From assembly GCA_030295235.1 (NCBI GenBank), contig AP026155.1:496001-560000 (forward strand): a stretch of DNA of 64,000 nucleotides, in the 5' to 3' direction. Each line of letters starts with the position of its first letter. Within the stretch, counting starts at the first letter, position 1. The DNA is from Fistulifera solaris. Its lineage: Eukaryota > Bacillariophyta > Bacillariophyceae > Naviculales > Stauroneidaceae. Made by a program: the position numbers and the translations under genes. The notes beneath the pieces were generated by a model. It was not told the origin of the DNA, searched no databases, and saw only the letters and a list, made by a program, of their open reading frames with translations. Positions 19,982 to 29,938 of the stretch are shown piece by piece.

Positions 19982-21697
19982 ATGCATTCTTTTTCGCGTC
20001 GAATACGCGTCGTTTCTTATCATATCTATTTGTCTAAACGCTACATTGCTTCCGAAGCGAGACAAGAAGCCTTTTACGCGTCATTGCGACGGGGAGACCT
20101 TTCCCCGTCGCTATTGCAATGGATGCAACACGAAAGCCAGGAGACATGGGATCGCTTCGCCGGTAATGATTTTCCCATCATTCCTGTAATTACAAGTGAA
20201 CTGCCCGAGATTGGACCTGCGGGGAGATTCTACTATTATTGGCACAATGATTCCTATTATCGACGACCTGTGCTCAGCGGTGAGCCGCAACATTTGTGCC
20301 CCGCCGATCCGAATCTTGTGCATTTGGCAATTTCTCCTGACGAAACACAATTGGTCCGAGTGTTTCAAAATGGATCCGTCGTAATCAACTCGAAAGAACA
20401 ATACTGGAAAGCACGAGCTGTCGAATTCGGGCCTTACAATTCTTTGTATTGGATTGCACACGACGGAACCGTTTGGAGATCGGTTTTTGACGCGCCAGCA
20501 GAGTGTATCTATCACGGACCGTCACATCCCGCCATGTCGTTGCGTCGGTCCAAGGGAGGTTCCGCTATGCTGCTAGAAAACAAAAGCACAACATGGGTTT
20601 GGCAACACCGAGAAGACGGCACCATTTCTGAGGATGTGTCTGATACTCTCCTCGTGGATGTTCACCGGGATGGTCAAATCGTTTCGCTACAATCAACAAC
20701 AAATGATGCAGTATGGAACATTTACGAAATGGATCTATTTGCCAAGCATGTGGTGACCTATCAGCGCTCCTACGAGGAAGAGCGGCATCGAATTGTGATA
20801 CAATCCTTCGAAGGCCAAGAGTTTGTTTCAAATGAAACAATGATCGATCCATTCAGCAAACTCACGCCTTCTGGAAATATGCAGTATGATACGGATATTT
20901 TACGCTTTTGTTTGGAAAAACCGTATCAACCACCAACGACTTATGAATTCAACATGACGAATCATCACTTGGAGACTTTGGCTAGGAATTTCGCGCCAGC
21001 CTTCCACAACATGATGGAGGAACGGATATATGCCACCAGCCCTGATGGTACGCAAGTCCCTATTACCGTCTTTTCTCATGACAAGTCAACAATCGATCAT
21101 GTCTTGCTGGTGGGCTACGGCGCCTACGAAAAGCCGGCCGAGTGGTCTTACGATCCCCTGTTTCATTACCTTTTGAACCAAGGTGTAGTTGTAGCATACG
21201 CGAATATTCGCAACGACAAAATTCTTGGTATTCAAGATTTCATCGCTGGTGCGGAGTGCATGCAGTTGTATGGGAGTGTGACGGCTTACGGTGTGTCGGC
21301 GGGTGGTGTGGTGGTAGGGGCCTCGCTGCAACAAGCACCCCACGTGTTTCAGAGCGGAATTTTTGTGAATGCCCTTTTGGATGTGGAAGCCACGTTACGA
21401 AATCCTGACTTGTACTTGACGAAAGAAGATTGGGAAGAATATGGCAACCCGGAACTGGATCCTTCGATTGCTTCCTATTGTCCTGTGCAAAATGTTTCAC
21501 GGGGTGGTCCTCCTGTACTCGTGTTGGCAACCTTGGACGATGATCGCGCTCCCTACTGGAATGCCCTCATCTATACCCACAAACGGGGCACGGAAAGCAC
21601 CCATTTGTACATGGAGCCGAGCGGGGGTCACACTTGGAATAGTGACCGTCAGCGAATGATGGCCCTACAGGCCTCATTTGTCTTGCATTCTCATTGA
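19982..21697 (+). CDS. Prolyl oligopeptidase-family serine peptidase (S9, oligopeptidase B-like)
   Basis: The first true ATG is at 19982; the frame is open further upstream but only from a TTG. The roughly 571-residue protein has a propeller-like N-terminal part and a C-terminal alpha/beta-hydrolase domain. Catalytic residues are visible: Ser in TAYGVSAGGVVVG, Asp in LATLDDDRAPYW and His in SGGHTWNSD. The stretch VNALLDVEATLRNPDL and the EEYGNPE motif are typical of oligopeptidase B, which cuts short peptides after basic residues. The family is usually about 680-730 residues, so the propeller is shortened. The basic N-terminus (SRRIRVVSYH) could be an organelle presequence, but this is uncertain. 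Confidence 0.83.
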   Translation: MHSFSRRIRVVSYHIYLSKRYIASEARQEAFYASLRRGDLSPSLLQWMQHESQETWDRFAGNDFPIIPVITSELPEIGPAGRFYYYWHNDSYYRRPVLSGEPQHLCPADPNLVHLAISPDETQLVRVFQNGSVVINSKEQYWKARAVEFGPYNSLYWIAHDGTVWRSVFDAPAECIYHGPSHPAMSLRRSKGGSAMLLENKSTTWVWQHREDGTISEDVSDTLLVDVHRDGQIVSLQSTTNDAVWNIYEMDLFAKHVVTYQRSYEEERHRIVIQSFEGQEFVSNETMIDPFSKLTPSGNMQYDTDILRFCLEKPYQPPTTYEFNMTNHHLETLARNFAPAFHNMMEERIYATSPDGTQVPITVFSHDKSTIDHVLLVGYGAYEKPAEWSYDPLFHYLLNQGVVVAYANIRNDKILGIQDFIAGAECMQLYGSVTAYGVSAGGVVVGASLQQAPHVFQSGIFVNALLDVEATLRNPDLYLTKEDWEEYGNPELDPSIASYCPVQNVSRGGPPVLVLATLDDDRAPYWNALIYTHKRGTESTHLYMEPSGGHTWNSDRQRMMALQASFVLHSH

Positions 21698-22168
21698 TTG
21701 CGACATAATTTAAACGAACAGAAGGGATTTGATCCACATTATTATAAAAGGCAAAATGGAATCGAGAGACGATGGGCGTGATAATTTTCTCATCAAAATT
21801 TTCTATTGGCCACAAAGTAGGGTGGGGCACGCGACCGGGATTCGGTGCTGGGACGCATTTTTTGGCAAGGATTGCACTTTCTTCAGTACAGTGTTACATT
21901 TTCATAGTCCGCTAGCCCCGAAACAAATCTTACTGGTACTCAACATTTATAAGCGTTAAACCTAAGAACTCAAATACATAAGAGAAAAACGGAAAGTTCT
22001 TATGCAGCTGGCCGGCACCGAAAATTTGGGTGAGCAAGTATAATAATGAGACAAGAAACGACGTTTGCTACAAGTAACAGGTAACGCTTGGATCTCTTCT
22101 GGTTCTCTTCGACACCACGAGAACTCAGAAATATATACTTTCTCGCATTGTGAGCGGTCGCCTTCACG
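21698..22168. other. Intergenic, no gene recognised
   Basis: Sequence between the oligopeptidase and the disordered-protein gene. No repeat, RNA or conserved frame is seen. Confidence 0.5.
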
Positions 22169-23379
22169 ATGACGGAATCGATGAGCCGCAGAGGGCAGTC
22201 AAGCCCACGTTCGAACGACCTGGCACCTCCTCGAGTCTCTCCCCGCATGAGGAAGATTAAGTCCTCGAAGCAGAGCCCAAAAACTTGCCTGCGACCGTCA
22301 ACGATGAAAAAATCCTTGCTGTGGATACTGTTGCATCACATGACGATGCAAGTACGCCTTGGGTGCATCGAACAACATCATCTGCCCCGGTTGATGTTGA
22401 CGACTTATCCTCTTTCTCGGAAATGGATTCGCCATCGATTCATACTCCTCCTCTCAAAACATCACCCACACAAGATGCATGGGAAGAAATTCAAGCATCT
22501 TCGCTCAATATCAAGTCCCAAATGTTGCGTTCCGCTCAGACTGCAGCCGATAGGAAAGCAGTTGTCGCGACTGAGAAGAAACCTGAGCCGAAGTTTGGAC
22601 GAGTGATCGAAGCATTCACATCCGGAGAAATTTGTCACGCAACAACCGATTGGCTTTCTCCTCAAAATTGCGGACGGTCGAAGGATCAGCAAAGCAATGA
22701 TGTGACGACAACAAGTGACGATCCGTACTTGCCGCACACGCCAAGATCCGTAGTCAGTTTACTGCTAAAGGAGAATCCAACTGACACGCAAAGTAACTTG
22801 GACGAAGTAGAGACGGCAGTTGAACCGCACACTTTGACCACAAAAGCCGCAGAATCCTTCGAAGAGGCCCTTACATCTTGTGCATCCACTTGTTCCTCTT
22901 CTACGGGTGGTGCTTTGAACAGTTACACCATGAAGACGGACAGTCAGTCCCTTGCCGAGACGGCGGCCACCACGAAAGAAGATAAACCGCAACATCCCTT
23001 TCGATCCATGGTAAATCCGACGAATTTAGAGTCACGTTTCATGGCTGCCGTTGGTGTACCAGAAAGTAGTCACAACGAGTTAGACCCTGTAGCTACGGAG
23101 GAAGAAGCGGGTGTCGAGACGGTGCTCTCCAGTCCGTCCTCCGAGGATCCGATGACCACCCGATTAGTGGCTATTGGAAATATACAGGAGCATCCACCCT
23201 TACTTGGTGCTGTGAGCTCTGAATCTTCTTCGGAATCAAAAGAAGATGAAACCGTTTCAAAGAATACAACCAAGAAAAAGGAATCGTTTTTGCGACGAGT
23301 GCTCGGTGTTGGAACGGGAAGTCCTTGCAAAAACAACGACGACGCTTCAAAGAAACAATCCACGCTCGTGTCGTTCTAA
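22169..23379 (+). CDS. Hypothetical Ser/Thr/Glu-rich disordered protein (one frameshift)
   Basis: I do not recognise this protein. The ATG at 22169 opens MTESMSRRGQSSP and leads through a basic Ser-rich stretch to a run of five A at 22279-22283. One base of change there joins it to the 364-residue frame that ends at 23379, which itself has only a TTG start. The joined product is about 400 residues, rich in Ser, Thr, Glu and Asp, with no membrane helix and little predicted structure. The C-terminus is basic (TKKKESFLRRVLGVG) and ends in LVSF. It may be a regulatory or scaffold protein; no function is proposed. Confidence 0.5.
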
Positions 23380-23554
23380 ATCAATAACTTAATGGTTTGT
23401 GAGTATGAAATCCTTTTGCCGTTAAAAGTCGTAGCGTTAATGATCTGATACATTGTAAAAACAGCAAGAACGCTTTACTCCGTAATGTAATCTGAAAATG
23501 CAAACTGCTAGATAAAGTCTGTACGAAGAAGCCTCTCTGTGTCGTTTTGTTTTT

Positions 23555-24424
23555 TTATGTTTCCAGCAGCCCCGGTATTTTGACCATGCCTTTTTCTGTC
23601 CATTCCAATGTCCGCCACATGCGTTCCAATTCTTCATCATTCCCCTGAACAACAATTTCATTTTCTGTTTCATCGGCATTGGCCACTAATTTGACTGAAA
23701 TTTCGTCTACCCGATCTCCCGCACTCCAATAATACACCCCCGCGTACGGACTCAGTAACGCAATCGCGTACCAATTCAACCCGAAAGGCAATTCGACATC
23801 ATTGAATTGCACTTGCAAGACGAGCGCCAACGACAACAATCCGAGTGCCGTACAAAAGACCAAAAAGGCGGCTTGTCCCAAGCTCCGCTGCACAATCCCA
23901 CGAAAGGTAATGGTTTCTCCTGCTTCCACTACTTCGTAATTGTTCGATGTCATGTCTGTAAGAAAAACGAGCAAGTTAGATCACGTTTTTGTCGAACACA
24001 TCGGATACAATCCAACTTTTACTTACACGCCATGATTTCTCCGGCTTGTTGCCGCAAGGATTTTCCTTTTGGGGCATTTTCTCCCGCCGTGACAAAGGTT
24101 TTTCGTTTGATTTTTGGCCGACGTACTCCGTTTGACTTGCGACCAGACACCGGGAAAACTCAAGACATAGAGTCCCAAGATGGTATAGTACGATGCTTTA
24201 CTATACGATACACCTCCCACTTCCGGAGGTCCTTCGACTACCGAAAGTAACAACGAAGAAAGGTGGTTTTGTGTCGCATCATTGAGATGAGCCATCGGCA
24301 TCATCCTTGCTCGAAATGAGACCCTTCTCGACTGATGATGATGATTCGTTTGTGATGTCACGACAAACGCACGGCATTGAGTAGCGCACAAAAGGAGAAA
24401 TGAAAATATCCAGGTAATCTTCAT
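23555..24424 (-). CDS. CCB1: CCB1-like cytochrome b6f cofactor-assembly factor, plastid-targeted
   Basis: Exon 1 is 24424-24027 and exon 2 is 23955-23555, with a 71-bp GTAAGT...TTACAG intron (23956-24026). The N-terminus is a signal peptide ending CRA with F at +1, the diatom plastid signal, followed by a basic transit region. The mature part has YTILGLYVLSFPGVWSQVKR, GEIMAYMTSNNYEVVEAGET across the splice, a hydrophobic pair of helices, and LLSPYAGVYYWSAGDRVDEI. This matches my memory of plant CCB1, a thylakoid protein needed to attach haem c' to cytochrome b6. The frame is broken by a run of five T (plus strand 24111-24115). With one base fewer, exon 1 reads KIKRKTFVTAGEN and splices cleanly, so I read this as a sequence error. 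Confidence 0.75.
23956..24026 (-). other. Intron of the CCB1-like gene
   Basis: 71 bp, GTAAGT...TTTTTCTTACAG on the minus strand. Removal joins ATGGCGT to ACATGACA and gives a continuous family sequence. Confidence 0.85.
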
Positions 24425-24693
24425 GTTTATTGATTAGCACTCGTCGTAAGGATTTTCTTTGATGATATATATAGCAACAAGCCTTTTTTGCCATTATGCT
24501 ACTTGCTTATTATCATCGCGATCATCGGTTTTTTTTTCGGCCGGACTGACGCATGGGCGCGTTTGCGCACTATTAGTTACTCAATGTATTTCTGATTTAC
24601 AGGCCACGGAAGACGACAGACACACGCACAAGATCTTTCGTAGTATATTATTACGGAATATCTTATTCGCATCGTCGCACTTATTCGTTTCTT

Positions 24694-25905
24694 ATGATTT
24701 CTTCAATTGGAAGGCTCACTTCAATTCTTCATCATCTCAAAAATAACAATACAAAACTTTACATAAGCATGCCATCTATTGCGGTTTTGACACCCGTATT
24801 ACCCTTTAACGACCAGAAAGAGATTGTCTTGTCGGAACAAGATCAACAACGTGATGCCTTGGATGAATACAATCATTCACGTCAACGCCGTGCCTTGATT
24901 TTACAAGAATTGCGCACGCGTCCCGGTATCGACATCAAGCTGTGTACGCCTTCCGACGACGACGACGACGACGACGACGAGACAGACTGGGTGACGCACA
25001 TCTATCGTAAAGTCCATTCGTCCGAATTGTTGCAGTTTTTACAAACGGCCCCCGCACGCTGGGAAGCGTTGGGAAAAGCCGGACAAGATCCCATTGCTTC
25101 GTTGCGCGCTGCACTCATTCCCATTTGTGTTCCGCTACAACGTACGACGGCGTCCCAACGTCCGAGTCAACATGTCGTAGGACAAATGGGATATTATTGT
25201 ACCGACAATTGCACGCCGCTCTTTGCCGGTATTGTGGAAGAATTCGAACGCGATGCCTACCTCGTGCAGTGTGCGTTGCAAGAGTCTTCCCGCACAGTCG
25301 TCGTCTTGTTGCCGACTCATCCGGGTCATCATGCGGCAACCGATTGTTTTGGAGGATACTGCTATACGAATCACGCGGCGGCGTTGGCGGCGCATTTGCC
25401 TCACGAGCGAGTTGCCATTCTCGATGTCGATTATCATTGTGGCAATGGGACGGCCGCCATTTTTGATAATGACCCGAATGTACTCGTGGTCAGTTTGCAT
25501 TGCGATCCGGACTACGATTATCCGTTTCATGCCGGATTCGCCGATGATGTCGGTACCGCCGGTACCACGTGTCATTTGCCGTTGCCACCGGGGACTGATT
25601 GGGCTCAATACAAACCTGCCTTACAACAGGGTTTGCAACGAATTCGGGACTTTGGTGGTACGGCTTGCATTGTATCCTTGGGATTGGATACGTACGATCA
25701 AGATCCGTGTGCCTTGCGACGAGCGGGATTCCATTTGCGTGACAATGATTACGTTGCCATGGGTCGGTGTATCGCACAAGGACTCGATACGAGTGTTCAA
25801 GTCTTGTTTGTTCAGGAAGGTGGGTATCGCATGGATAAGGTGCCCGTGGCGGCGGCCGATGTGATTTGTGGATTTGCGGAAGAACGCGAGAGAATGAGTG
25901 AATGA
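24694..25905 (+). CDS. HDAC-superfamily deacetylase, acetylpolyamine amidohydrolase-like
   Basis: A 403-residue zinc hydrolase that removes acetyl groups from lysines or polyamines. Active-site residues are visible: His212-His213 in THPGHHA, zinc ligands Asp246 and His248 in ILDVDYHCGNG, Asp332 in SLGLDTYDQDP, and the transition-state Tyr378 in QEGGY. The GGYCYTNHAA and PLPPGT segments resemble bacterial acetylpolyamine amidohydrolases more than nuclear class I HDACs. A run of eight Asp (GAC repeat at about 24955-24981) interrupts a surface loop. The ATG at 24694 adds 25 residues that could be an organelle presequence; the ATG at 24769 starts directly at the domain. It is intronless and of complete length. 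Confidence 0.88.
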   Translation: MISSIGRLTSILHHLKNNNTKLYISMPSIAVLTPVLPFNDQKEIVLSEQDQQRDALDEYNHSRQRRALILQELRTRPGIDIKLCTPSDDDDDDDDETDWVTHIYRKVHSSELLQFLQTAPARWEALGKAGQDPIASLRAALIPICVPLQRTTASQRPSQHVVGQMGYYCTDNCTPLFAGIVEEFERDAYLVQCALQESSRTVVVLLPTHPGHHAATDCFGGYCYTNHAAALAAHLPHERVAILDVDYHCGNGTAAIFDNDPNVLVVSLHCDPDYDYPFHAGFADDVGTAGTTCHLPLPPGTDWAQYKPALQQGLQRIRDFGGTACIVSLGLDTYDQDPCALRRAGFHLRDNDYVAMGRCIAQGLDTSVQVLFVQEGGYRMDKVPVAAADVICGFAEERERMSE

Positions 25906-26265
25906 AGCTTGTTTTGTTTTAATTTGTAAACAGACAATGTCTTGAGTTGATTAGATTTCTAATTATAATCATCAACCTTAAACTCGGAGTATTCTTTGTC
26001 TCCGTGTTCGCTCGGGACTCGGGACCCGCAGTGATTCGTGAACGGAAAAGCACGACTAAATTATTTTTGGCTTCAAAGAAGTCCCACGCAGAAAGTCGTC
26101 TTTCATCATGCGGAAGCAGCGAAGAAATACAGCGAGCCAAAACACATTCGCCAAACTGTAATAACAGTCCTTATTCTAAGATCAGCTCTCTCATTTCATT
26201 AATCAAACGTATTACTGCTTTCACAAGTAAAGCTAAGAAAGAGCAGACACCCGCAAAAGCAAAGA
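25906..26265. other. Intergenic, no gene recognised
   Basis: Upstream region of the R-SNARE gene. Open frames on both strands look like noise. Confidence 0.5.
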
Positions 26266-26961
26266 ATGACAGAACAACCCAAAATTTTGTGGAGTTGCAT
26301 CGCACGCAACCATGCTGTTTTGGTTGAGACGGGTTCAGATGATCCCGCCGTCCGAGATACCGCACAAGGTCTGTTGGCTCGCAAAGCGACACCGGGATAC
26401 GAGTTCTATCATCAGCGACGTCGTTTACGGGGTTGTAAATTTCATATCTACGAACATTCTGGACGTGCGGACGTAGACGAGGAAGAAGAGTCTCTGTTGA
26501 TTTGGGTCTTTGCGGCCGTGTACGATGCTTCTGTCGTAACGCAAGTACAAGTACAAGCTTTTTTACAAAAGTTAGTTCAATTGACGGAATTGCTGCGGCA
26601 CGAAGATCCCGAATGGCGGTCCGGATACAACTGTCAAACGACGTTTGCCCCGATTCTGCAGCAGCGTATGGAAGATATTACCCATTTAGCCAAAATCGTC
26701 GCACTCGAGCAACAACTCGAAACGACGCGTACTATAATGGAACGCAATATAGAATTAATTTTGGATCGCGAGGAGCGATTGCTTCGAAGGTTACACGAAA
26801 AGACTTCGGAAGCAAACGAAATGGCACAAATCTTTCGCAAACGCACTCGCAAGGTACGACGGATGCAATTGATGCAACAAGCGAAGCATGGGATAGTAGT
26901 AGGAACCGCTATCACGCTGGGTGTTGCTATTGCAGTCGTACCCGTGGTGGTGGCGCTGTAA
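26266..26961 (+). CDS. Longin-type R-SNARE (VAMP7-like)
   Basis: A 231-residue tail-anchored protein. The N-terminal longin domain (ILWSCIARNHAVLVE, about residues 7-125) folds back on the SNARE motif in the family. The SNARE helix (about 145-205) contains the heptad pattern and the zero-layer Arg in NIELILDREERL, which makes it an R-SNARE. A C-terminal hydrophobic anchor (IVVGTAITLGVAIAVVPVVV) ends the protein. VAMP7-type proteins mediate fusion of endosomal, vacuolar or secretory vesicles; which step applies here is unknown. The start ATG is followed immediately by longin sequence, and the length matches the family. Confidence 0.85.
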   Translation: MTEQPKILWSCIARNHAVLVETGSDDPAVRDTAQGLLARKATPGYEFYHQRRRLRGCKFHIYEHSGRADVDEEEESLLIWVFAAVYDASVVTQVQVQAFLQKLVQLTELLRHEDPEWRSGYNCQTTFAPILQQRMEDITHLAKIVALEQQLETTRTIMERNIELILDREERLLRRLHEKTSEANEMAQIFRKRTRKVRRMQLMQQAKHGIVVGTAITLGVAIAVVPVVVAL

Positions 26962-27299
26962 GAGTTCATTAAACACTGCCAGCAGTGATTTTTCAGTCAC
27001 CAAAAGTCAAACTGTAGCGCACACGCAAAATGCTAGGCTATTTTAGTTCGAAGACGGAAAGTAATGAAGAATGGGAGGTTAGCTTTGAAGTAAACGCTTG
27101 ACTCAATTTCAACCTGCGCTTTTGGCCGTTGCGACAGCAGACGGTACTGAGTATTTTCCGCCCTCATTGCATGATTTTTTTTTATCATGCTTGTCGTTGA
27201 TGTTACTCCACGGAGTATTTGTTCATAACCACAATAACAGCAAACCAATCTACAATATAAACATCTTTTTTATTTCTTACTATCAATCGCAGTCATATC
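26962..27299. other. Intergenic, no gene recognised
   Basis: Between the R-SNARE and AIG2-like genes, AT-rich. No repeat or RNA is seen. Confidence 0.5.
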
Positions 27300-27749
27300 A
27301 TGATGAAGCTCGAACCACGCAATTCGCTCTTCGTTTACGGCACTCTCATGGCACCTCCCGTCATTCAAACTCTCCTTGGAAGGGTGCCTCCACACGGCAC
27401 GGCAATTCTTCAACATTATCGACGACATCCAGTACGACATCAAGTCTATCCTGGAATGATTCCTCAAATCGGTGCCATGACACAAGGCATTTTGTATCAC
27501 GGACTGACACCAAAGGAGATAGCACGACTCGATTGGTTTGAAGATGTCGAATATGCGAGACGGCCCGTCATTGTGACAATGGGCACAGAAGAAACCGCGA
27601 CAGACACGTATGTATGGACGAATCCTTTGTCCGAATTGCAGTTGGATTCTGAATGGTCGATCGAAGACTTTTCTCAAACCCATTTAACCCGATTTTTAGA
27701 AAAAACGGTTCAACCGTGTTGTATTCGAATGGAAAGTGAAGGTTTGTAA
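27300..27749 (+). CDS. AIG2/gamma-glutamylcyclotransferase-like protein
   Basis: A 149-residue protein with the family hallmark LFVYGTLMAPPV at the N-terminus (glycine-rich substrate loop). LDWFEDVEY carries the acidic residue used in catalysis by gamma-glutamylcyclotransferases. Family members split gamma-glutamyl amines or peptides with release of 5-oxoproline. The exact substrate is not predictable from sequence. The adjacent ATGs at 27300 and 27303 give MMKLEP. It is single-exon and full-length for the family. Confidence 0.82.
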   Translation: MMKLEPRNSLFVYGTLMAPPVIQTLLGRVPPHGTAILQHYRRHPVRHQVYPGMIPQIGAMTQGILYHGLTPKEIARLDWFEDVEYARRPVIVTMGTEETATDTYVWTNPLSELQLDSEWSIEDFSQTHLTRFLEKTVQPCCIRMESEGL

Positions 27750-27975
27750 CGACTCCGTTACATTCGACTTGATCAACTACTTTAATGTTCCCCTTATTTT
27801 CTGTTCTACTAGTTACTTATTTGTTATGATGTTTAGTTCGCCGTTGCGCTAATGGACTTTCGTCATTCGGCAAGCGAATCTCTACTTTTTTCCTCTTTCG
27901 CGTTTCTTCTTACCTATTTCACACGCTTCGCTGATGACAAACCCGCCGATAGAAGATCATCGACCGAGTCTTTCT

Positions 27976-28267
27976 TCATCGTCGGCACCTTTTACGTACA
28001 ACCGGGGCGACCGAGTTGGCTTGCTGGGCACTCTCTTGTTCTTGTTTTGCCTTTTTGGCAGCAATTTTAGCTTCTAGTGCTGCCGCATCACTGCTATTGC
28101 GTTGCAACGGATCTCCTCCCTGTAACAGCAATCAAAATGAGAAAACACACACGGCAGCGATAGAGAGTCACTTGCAGCTTTCGTACCCTGGCTTGCGATT
28201 TGGCTTTCGCCTGTTGTTTGGCTAAATTCTTGGCACGATCTCGATCTCGCTGGTCACCTCGTGACAT
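27976..28267 (-). CDS. SERF/4F5-like small basic protein, two exons
   Basis: Exon 1 (28267-28187) encodes MSRGDQRDRDRAKNLAKQQ, nearly the consensus N-terminus of SERF/4F5 proteins. The intron is 67 bp (28120-28186, GTACGA...TTACAG). Exon 2 (28119-27976) continues GGDPLQRNSSDAAALEAKIA, then a Lys/Gln/Glu-rich helix, and ends in a basic CRR. The product is about 75 residues. SERF proteins are small, highly charged and disordered, and change the aggregation or phase behaviour of other proteins and RNA. The gene is too short to stand out as an open frame and was found from its splice signals. Confidence 0.72.
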
Positions 28268-28427
28268 TCTATGCAAGCAAGTTAAAATGGAAAAGCTACG
28301 GAGTAGTAGATAAGGAAAAATAAAGACAAGGGAGAGGCTCACACTCACTGGGCGAACAAAGGAGGGGCGAATGACGCGAAACGACTGGCGGTGCGATTGT
28401 TGCCGCAAAGTTGTGTTTTCTCGCCAA

Positions 28428-28448
28428 CAACGTGCAACGTGCAACGTG
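28428..28448. repeat. Tandem heptamer (CAACGTG)x3
   Basis: Three perfect 7-bp units about 160 bp upstream of the SERF-like start codon; each contains ACGTG. Confidence 0.6.
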
Positions 28449-28481
28449 CAACACAGACGTTGATGATGGGGCGATACATAC

Positions 28482-28490
28482 TACCAGGTA
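28482..28490. promoter_or_regulatory. TACCAGGTA site
   Basis: Exact motif about 215 bp upstream of the SERF-like start codon at 28267. Confidence 0.35.
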
Positions 28491-28726
28491 CGTACTTTGT
28501 ACGGACGTTGCACTGTGGAAGCCATGCCAGGACATACCGGTATTTATGAATCATAGAAACAAACGTGTTCCTATGCCTCGTAAGCCTGAACCCTTATTAA
28601 AAACGATAACAGACTGGTCGCATCGAGCTCGACGCTTCCGTCATTCTAGTTTGCAACAAGAAGAACAAAATCAACCACAAAACTAAGACTTCTTACATAA
28701 AACTGTTTCAACCAAAAGGAACGCAA

Positions 28727-29552
28727 CTAGTCGTCGGCTGCCTGAAGAGCCGCCACGACGGATGCGGAATCCGTCACGGACCCAAAGATCCCTCCTTGTG
28801 CCGTAATCATGCGGAGCGCCGTTTTGTGAAAGTCATCAAAGAAGGAAGCACACGCATCCGACACGGCAATACAGTGATAGCCACGATCGTTGGCTTCTCG
28901 GATGGTGGTATGGACACAAACTTCGGTTGTGACGCCCATGACCAACAAGGTCGTAATATTTTGAGCTTGCAAGATGGCTTCCAAGTCTGTGGCATAGAAG
29001 GATCCTTTTCCTGGTAGAAATAATGAAAGTATGATGTAAGATAGCAGTGAATTCATACACTTGTTATTTTTTCAAGAGTGACGACGCGTACCGGGTTTGT
29101 CCACGACCGGCTCTCCGGTGATGGGATACAATTCTTCAATAATATCATGACCTTCTTCACCACGAATCAGAATCCGACCCATGGGACCCATCTCACCAAT
29201 GGCCGGAGGTACCGTTCCGTGCTTGTCTTTTTTCCAAACATGCACATCGGCCATGCTGGGACGGTGGCCCTAACAACGAAACAAAAGTGAGAAAACAAAA
29301 CTATTGCAGGAGTCATACTACCACACGAAAACGCACTTCACGGGTATGAATCACCAACATGTTTCGAGCCCGTGCGGCTTCCAACACCTTTTGGCAAGGC
29401 TGAATGGCGCGTGTCAATTTCGAGACATCGTTGCCCAACTTTTCGCCAAAACCGCCCGGCAACAAAAAGTCGCGTTGCATGTCGATAATTACGACAGCCG
29501 TACGTTCCAAATCTATGGTTCCATCCCGTGGTTTCATATGAATAGGAGCCAT
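28727..29552 (-). CDS. Isochorismatase-family cysteine hydrolase 1 (biuret/ureidoacrylate hydrolase-like), three exons
   Basis: Exons 29552-29337, 29269-29092 and 29010-28727, with introns of 67 and 81 bp and GT-AG ends. Splicing gives one continuous protein of about 225 residues. The catalytic Asp is in [10 protein letters not shown], the Lys in [10 protein letters not shown] (across the second intron) and the nucleophile Cys in [11 protein letters not shown] with the preceding cis-peptide motif. HTREGHRP is restored across the first intron. This subfamily of the isochorismatase fold contains amidohydrolases acting on biuret, ureidoacrylate and similar N-carbamoyl compounds. A close paralogue lies 1.3 kb away on the same strand, with a nucleobase-type permease beyond it. 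No targeting signal is seen, so it is probably cytosolic. Confidence 0.85.
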
Positions 29553-29938
29553 GGTGTTCGTTCGATTCCTTTATCGGAAGAGGGGAGAAAACCCAAGAAA
29601 ACACAACAAGAAATGGAACAGAATGGATTTTATAGAAGGACAAATTGTAAGTGTGATTTTGTGCGAAGAAAGATCCTCTGCTAAAAAACGTACGGATCCG
29701 TCGTTTAGAGACTATAGAACAAAATGTAGTATCGTTGTTGTACTCTTTGTGTTTGGTTTCTTCTTCTCATGCCAAGATCGGAAGATCGGCATTTGATTTT
29801 GTTCCATTTGATCAATTCTTTTTGTTATTATTTCAAACGTCAAACGTCAAACGTCACTCATTGATTCAAAAGACGAAACAAAAAAAAAAAGAAATCCATC
29901 CATAGAGAGATATTAGATCGAGTTGAACTGAATCGAAG
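29553..29938. other. Divergent promoter region with heptamer repeat
   Basis: Between cysteine hydrolase 1 (minus) and the secreted protein (plus). It contains three CAAACGT units at 29834-29854 and an A-run at 29879-29890. Confidence 0.5.
29834..29854. repeat. Tandem heptamer (CAAACGT)x3
   Basis: Three perfect 7-bp units 85 bp upstream of the secreted-protein start codon and about 280 bp upstream of cysteine hydrolase 1. ACGT is at the centre of each unit. Confidence 0.6.

Larger units (their letters stand above)
28268..28726. other. Intergenic with a heptamer tandem repeat and a TACCAGGTA site
   Basis: Upstream of the SERF-like gene. Three CAACGTG units lie at 28428-28448, and TACCAGGTA at 28482-28490. 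A plus-strand frame ending at 28686 has no recognisable domain. Confidence 0.5.
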
